Origin: Bacteroidales bacterium M5
GTDB lineage: Bacteria > Bacteroidota > Bacteroidia > Bacteroidales > Muribaculaceae
Assembly (NCBI GenBank): GCA_001689535.1
Contig: LUJP01000022.1
Coordinates: 1 to 9,260 of the forward strand
Direction: 5' to 3'
DNA length: 9,260 bases
Below, piece by piece: positions 6,256-9,260 of the stretch; position 1 is the stretch's first letter, and each line of letters starts with the position of its first letter. A model generated the notes under the pieces. It was not told the DNA's origin. It ran no database searches and saw only the letters and a program-made list of their open reading frames with translations. The position numbers and the translations under genes were made by a program.

Positions 6256-7359
6256 ATGTATAAATTTGACAAACGAGTTGTAATCACTCTCGATGCGGGA
6301 GGTACAAACTTTGTGTTCGGCGCAATGCAGAGCAACGATTTCATTATCGACCCGATAACAATGCCCTCCAACGCTCACGACCTCGACCTTTGTCTCCAGA
6401 CCATGGTAAAGGGTTTTGAAGAGGTGATTGCCAAACTCGACCAGAAGCCCGTGGCAATCAGCTTTGCTTTCCCCGGCCCGGCTGACTATCCTCACGGAAT
6501 CGTCGGCGGATACCTTCCTAATTTCCCCTCGTTCCGCGACGGTGTGGCTCTCGGGCCGTTCCTTGAGGAGAAATTCGGAATTCCGGTATACCTGAACAAC
6601 GACGGCGACCTCTTTGCCTACGGTGAGGCCATTGGCGGCGTGCTCCCCGAAATCAATGCTAAACTTGCTGAACTCGGAAGCACAAAAGTTTACAAGAATC
6701 TCCTCGGCTACACATTCGGAACCGGCTTCGGAATAGGTATGGTGATCGACAATCGTCTGAACCGTGGCAACAACTCTTGCGTAGAAACATTCTGCCTCCG
6801 CCACAAGAACCATCCCGAAGTGATGGTTGAGGAAGGCGTTGCCATCCGTGCCATCAAGCGCGTATATGCCGAAAAATCAGGCGATATCAACCATCAGTAT
6901 GAGCCCAAGGACATCTGCGACATAGCCGAAGGCAAAATCCTCGGCAACCAGGAGGCCGCTATCGCCGCATTCGAGGAATTCGGAGAAATCGCCGGCGATG
7001 CAATCGCAACGGCCGTAACGCTTACCGACTCGCTCGTTGTGCTCGGGGGAGGCCTGTGCGGCGCACGCAAATACTTTATGCCTGCGCTCATGAAACAGCT
7101 GCGTGGACTCATCCACACCATCAAAGGCGAGGAGCTCAACCGTCTGCAGATGAAAGCCTACGAGCTCGACGATCCCGACCAGTTCGCCAAATTCGCGCGC
7201 GGCGCAGCACGTCCCATCAAAGTATATGGCACCGACCGCAACGTGATCTACGATCCGGCAAAAGCAACCGGCGTAGCCATCTCGTTTCTTGGCGCCAGCA
7301 AAGCGATTTCAATCGGAGCATACTCTTTCGCTCTCGCATCGCTTGACCAGATCCAGTAA
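6256..7359 (+). CDS. ROK-family sugar kinase-like protein
   Basis: A 367-residue cytosolic protein of the ROK family, whose members phosphorylate glucose, N-acetylated hexosamines or other sugars with ATP, or act as sugar-responsive repressors. No helix-turn-helix precedes the kinase fold, so a kinase is favoured. The phosphate-binding loop LDAGGTN is at 12-18. LNNDGD (113-118) carries the likely catalytic base D116. GTGFGIG (155-161) and VVLGGGLCGARKYF (261-274) are the second ATP-binding region, and AISFLGASKAISIGAYSFAL (341-360) is the family's C-terminal helix. The canonical zinc motif CxCGxxGCxE is absent: the corresponding stretch (about 171-200) reads GNNSCVETFC with H183 and H186, so zinc binding is altered or lost. 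It is slightly longer than typical glucokinases (about 300-320). It follows the secreted protein gene by 32 nt without a visible promoter of its own and is closed by a strong terminator. Substrate unknown. Confidence 0.85.
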   Translation: MYKFDKRVVITLDAGGTNFVFGAMQSNDFIIDPITMPSNAHDLDLCLQTMVKGFEEVIAKLDQKPVAISFAFPGPADYPHGIVGGYLPNFPSFRDGVALGPFLEEKFGIPVYLNNDGDLFAYGEAIGGVLPEINAKLAELGSTKVYKNLLGYTFGTGFGIGMVIDNRLNRGNNSCVETFCLRHKNHPEVMVEEGVAIRAIKRVYAEKSGDINHQYEPKDICDIAEGKILGNQEAAIAAFEEFGEIAGDAIATAVTLTDSLVVLGGGLCGARKYFMPALMKQLRGLIHTIKGEELNRLQMKAYELDDPDQFAKFARGAARPIKVYGTDRNVIYDPAKATGVAISFLGASKAISIGAYSFALASLDQIQ

Positions 7360-7405
7360 CAGAATTATAGCCATATAGCTACACACGGCTGATTAAAAAC
7401 GAATG

Positions 7406-7447
7406 GCACCCCAAAAGTCAGACAGAAACTTTTGGGGCGCTTTTTAC
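7406..7447 (+). terminator. Strong intrinsic terminator between convergent genes
   Basis: CCCCAAAAGT (7409-7418) pairs perfectly with ACTTTTGGGG (7428-7437) around a 9-nt loop. Two further GC pairs lie outside one A/C mismatch, and TTTTT follows at 7441-7445. It ends the ROK transcript. Read on the minus strand, the stem is followed after a few bases by GTTTTTAATC, so it may also stop transcription from the CPBP gene. Confidence 0.85.
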
Positions 7448-7498
7448 TTATGTATTTTCGTAAGGTGCTCCTTTTGGCAGCGGCTCTTCATAGCTGTG

Positions 7499-8377
7499 TC
7501 AGCGTCGGTTACCTCTGGTGGTGCGCTCTATCATCACCAGCAGTCCGACTGATATAACAAGGCTTATCGCAACCACAACGTAATCCGAAACCGAACCTCC
7601 GCTTCCTATATTATTTATAAGAGCTTCCTCGCTGTCACCGGAAGCCCACATTGCCGAGGCCGCACACATGTTATTAAAAGCATGTGCCATTACAGACAAC
7701 CATAACGAACCGCTCCAGAAAGCAAGATAACCGAACAACGCTCCAAGCAGCAGCCGCGGAACGAAACCGAAAAACTGCATGTGTACGGCGCTGAATATGA
7801 ATGCGGTTATCCAGATTGACACGTGGGCATTAAACGGAAGCGTGACAAGCGTGCGCTGAAGCATTCCTCTGAAAAAAATCTCTTCGGCCAGACCGGTAAG
7901 TACCCCTACGATAAGAAGAGCCATAATGAGGGCCCCGACCGTATGCGTGCCAATAAGAAGGGATATGAGATGTGAAGCATTTTCCTCTGCCTGGCGGAGC
8001 CAATTCTCCACCTCGGCCAATTCCGCAGGAAGCGTAAGCGAGGCATTCCACGCCACAATCACGTTCATTGCCGGAACCATAGCAAGCACGAGGGCAAGCG
8101 TAAGAAGCATAGTGACAAGCGAGGGAAACCTGTCAATCATCAGGAACTCGGCAGGCTTACGGGTAACCATCATGGCAAAAAGCAAAGCCGGAGCTATAAA
8201 CATCAGTATATCCTGAGCCACGGTGGCAAGCCGCATTCTCACTCCCGTCTCCCCTCCGGCCATTATCAGGCCTACCACCACAGCACCGGCAAGCATGAAG
8301 AACACCGTTACACATATCAGAAGAAAAATGCGCTGCGAAGCTGCCACGTTGAAACGGATATGATTGTCAGCCATCAT
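7499..8377 (-). CDS. CPBP family intramembrane glutamic endopeptidase
   Basis: A 292-residue polytopic inner-membrane protein of the CPBP (CAAX protease and bacteriocin-processing, Rce1-like/ABI) family, which cleaves substrates within the membrane. Hydrophobic segments are seen near 17-40, 54-71, 86-110, 137-162, 184-200, 206-235 and 265-283. The catalytic motifs are all present: EEIFFR (165-170, giving EExxxR), FSAVH (195-199, FxxxH) and HAFNN (232-236, HxxxN). This suggests an active enzyme. Bacterial members take part in bacteriocin processing or self-immunity, and in some cases in prenyl-protein-like processing; the role here cannot be told from the sequence. The start codon overlaps the stop of the upstream methyltransferase gene by 4 nt (ATGA), so the pair is translationally coupled. 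A second Met directly follows the first. No bacteriocin gene is seen nearby. Confidence 0.88.
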   Translation of the reverse strand: MMADNHIRFNVAASQRIFLLICVTVFFMLAGAVVVGLIMAGGETGVRMRLATVAQDILMFIAPALLFAMMVTRKPAEFLMIDRFPSLVTMLLTLALVLAMVPAMNVIVAWNASLTLPAELAEVENWLRQAEENASHLISLLIGTHTVGALIMALLIVGVLTGLAEEIFFRGMLQRTLVTLPFNAHVSIWITAFIFSAVHMQFFGFVPRLLLGALFGYLAFWSGSLWLSVMAHAFNNMCAASAMWASGDSEEALINNIGSGGSVSDYVVVAISLVISVGLLVMIERTTRGNRR

Positions 8378-9099
8378 TTATCGAGATAAAAATTATTAGT
8401 AAGATTATAGTATTCGTACGTATAAGTTCCGGCGCTGTTTTTTACAGTGAGCGCGCCGCAGAGATTCTTACCCTGGCAACCTTTCACAAACTCCCAGAGA
8501 GTACGCTTGGGTACCTTCCCTTCAACCGACACCAGGTCGACGCGCCTTTCCAGACTGAGAGAATTGACCGCGGCCAGGAAATCCAGCCGGTCACCCGCTT
8601 CGTATGGAAGAATCAGGGCGAGCTTTCCGCCGGTAGAAAGATACTTGCCGGCAAGAGCCATAGCGGAATCCGACCCGAGAGAAGCCTGATGACGGGCCGT
8701 AGAGCGGATTTGATCCGGCGACGCAAGCGAATCGCGGAAATAAGGCGGATTGCACACAATCGCATCCGGAAGCGGCAATGTCTCCGCAAGTTCAAAAATA
8801 TTACCGCTAACACAGTGAAGCCTGTCGGAGAATTGCGATCCGACAAAATTCCCCTCAGCCTCTTTAGCGGCATCGCCGTCTATCTCCACGGCATATACTT
8901 CACAGCTTGGGAAACGCTGGGCAATCATCAGCGAAAGAAGCCCAGTGCCCGCTCCCACGTCCCAGACCGTGAATTCAGAGTCGTCATCAAGGCCTTCAAA
9001 AGCCCACGCTCCCAGACTCACGCCGTCCATCCCCACTTTCATGGCCGAACAGCGCTGCCTTACGTCGAAACGCTTAAAATGAAAAACATCTGATTTCAT
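8374..9099 (-). CDS. trmN6: tRNA1(Val) (adenine(37)-N6)-methyltransferase
   Basis: A class I SAM-dependent methyltransferase of 241 residues, related to E. coli YfiC (TrmN6). In E. coli this enzyme adds a methyl group to N6 of A37 in tRNA1(Val). The family hallmark KVGMDGVSLGAW (21-32) is at the N-terminus. DVGAGTG (47-53) is the SAM-binding glycine loop, E72 in AVEID is the ribose-binding acid, and NPPY (117-120) is the catalytic motif for N6-adenine methylation. SLGSDSAMALAGKYLSTGGKLALILP (about 140-165) continues the Rossmann fold. The length matches the family. It is the first gene of a minus-strand pair with the CPBP gene and lies divergent from a tRNA-Ser gene. A candidate minus-strand promoter lies 34 bases upstream. 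Closely related HemK/RsmC-type methyltransferases are the alternative, but the N-terminal motif favours TrmN6. The target tRNA in this organism is inferred. Confidence 0.88.
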   Translation of the reverse strand: MKSDVFHFKRFDVRQRCSAMKVGMDGVSLGAWAFEGLDDDSEFTVWDVGAGTGLLSLMIAQRFPSCEVYAVEIDGDAAKEAEGNFVGSQFSDRLHCVSGNIFELAETLPLPDAIVCNPPYFRDSLASPDQIRSTARHQASLGSDSAMALAGKYLSTGGKLALILPYEAGDRLDFLAAVNSLSLERRVDLVSVEGKVPKRTLWEFVKGCQGKNLCGALTVKNSAGTYTYEYYNLTNNFYLDK

Positions 9100-9132
9100 A
9101 GCAGTTACGCCTACAAGACTCTTTTTTCATTA

Positions 9133-9140
9133 CAAAAATA
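9133..9140 (-). promoter_or_regulatory. Candidate -7 element for the trmN6-CPBP pair
   Basis: On the minus strand this reads TATTTTTG, matching TAnnTTTG, and lies 34 bases before the trmN6 ATG. I see no TTG at the expected -33 distance, so the match rests on the -7 box only. AT-rich DNA makes chance matches common. Confidence 0.35.
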
Positions 9141-9161
9141 CAAATTCTCTTCCTAATTGAT

Positions 9162-9192
9162 ATTGCATAATCACAAATTATTTGTAAATTTG
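9162..9192 (+). promoter_or_regulatory. Bacteroidales-type promoter for the tRNA gene
   Basis: ATTG at 9162-9165 and TAAATTTG at 9185-9192 are 19 bases apart, which fits the Bacteroidales -33/-7 consensus. The -7 box ends 17 bases before the mature tRNA 5' end, leaving a leader of only about 10 nt, as expected for a tRNA transcript trimmed by RNase P. Confidence 0.75.
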
Positions 9193-9209
9193 CAGCGCAA
9201 AACCACCAA

Positions 9210-9260
9210 GGAGAGATGGCAGAGTGGTCGATTGCGGCGGTCTTGAAAACCGTTGAGGGT
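9210..9260 (+). tRNA. tRNA-Ser(UGA), 5' part, cut by the window edge
   Basis: The sequence begins with the acceptor strand GGAGAGA, then T8 and the D-arm with its GAGTGGTCGATTG core. The anticodon stem GCGGT (9237-9241) pairs with ACCGT (9249-9253, one G-T pair at the base). The 7-nt loop CTTGAAA holds the anticodon TGA at 9244-9246, which reads UCA and related serine codons. The following TGAGGGT begins the long variable arm typical of class II tRNAs. The T arm and 3' acceptor strand lie beyond the window. Confidence 0.92.

Noticed and set aside
6261..6268. TAAATTTG, a perfect -7 promoter box
   Set aside because: It lies inside the first codons of the ROK gene. The phosphate-binding loop at residues 12-18 allows no downstream start, so a promoter here could not make a full protein. 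AT-rich chance match.
6181..6813. A 210-codon open frame on the minus strand opposite the ROK gene
   Set aside because: It lies antisense to a ROK coding sequence with clear family motifs, has no recognisable domain, and no promoter or start context was seen. It is a shadow of biased codon use.
8374..9260. Functional link between trmN6 and the adjacent tRNA-Ser
   Set aside because: The E. coli enzyme acts on tRNA1(Val), the genes are divergent with separate promoters, and nothing in the sequence ties this tRNA to the enzyme.
1..9260. CRISPR arrays, IS elements, phage genes or toxin-antitoxin pairs
   Set aside because: I looked for spaced direct repeats, inverted terminal repeats, transposase or integrase motifs and small paired ORFs on both strands and saw none.

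Overview
The window looks like chromosomal DNA from a Bacteroidota bacterium, most likely order Bacteroidales. A Muribaculaceae-like gut commensal is a guess. The reasons are the promoters with the Bacteroidales -7 signature TAnnTTTG and a TTG/TTTG about 20 bp upstream (clearest at 5511-5542 and 9162-9192), gene starts with A-rich leaders and no clear Shine-Dalgarno, a DUF4286 gene next to ruvC (a Bacteroidota family), and a large secreted carbohydrate-active enzyme.

Layout. (1) 1-2725: the possible last codons of an upstream gene, then a complete secreted glycoside-hydrolase-like protein (GH123_N/DUF6067 type), closed by a hairpin terminator. (2) 2763-4429: a compact plus-strand operon of a family 2 glycosyltransferase, a DUF4286 protein and the Holliday junction resolvase RuvC. 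The gaps are 8 nt and then an 8-nt overlap. (3) 4501-5386: an AT-richer, decayed ADP-ribosylglycohydrolase gene with an in-frame ochre stop and a 13-bp tandem duplication that shifts the frame. About 195 bp of AT-rich intergenic DNA follow. (4) 5511-7447: a textbook Bacteroidales promoter, a secreted protein of unknown function, a ROK-family sugar kinase-like protein and a strong intrinsic terminator. (5) 9099-7499, minus strand: a trmN6-like tRNA methyltransferase gene overlapping by 4 nt a CPBP membrane protease gene, converging on that terminator. (6) 9162-9260: a promoter and the 5' part of a tRNA-Ser(UGA) cut by the window edge, divergent from trmN6.

Most of the window is housekeeping or ordinary accessory content: DNA repair, tRNA modification, glycan use and surface glycan synthesis. 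I found no defence island, CRISPR array, transposon or phage module. The most informative unusual item is the ADP-ribosylglycohydrolase pseudogene, whose separate lesions can be read directly. The least explained item is the 213-residue secreted protein, which has the best promoter in the window and a short segment resembling a TonB-plug-type 'IIDGKE' motif. I see no convincing new biological system here.
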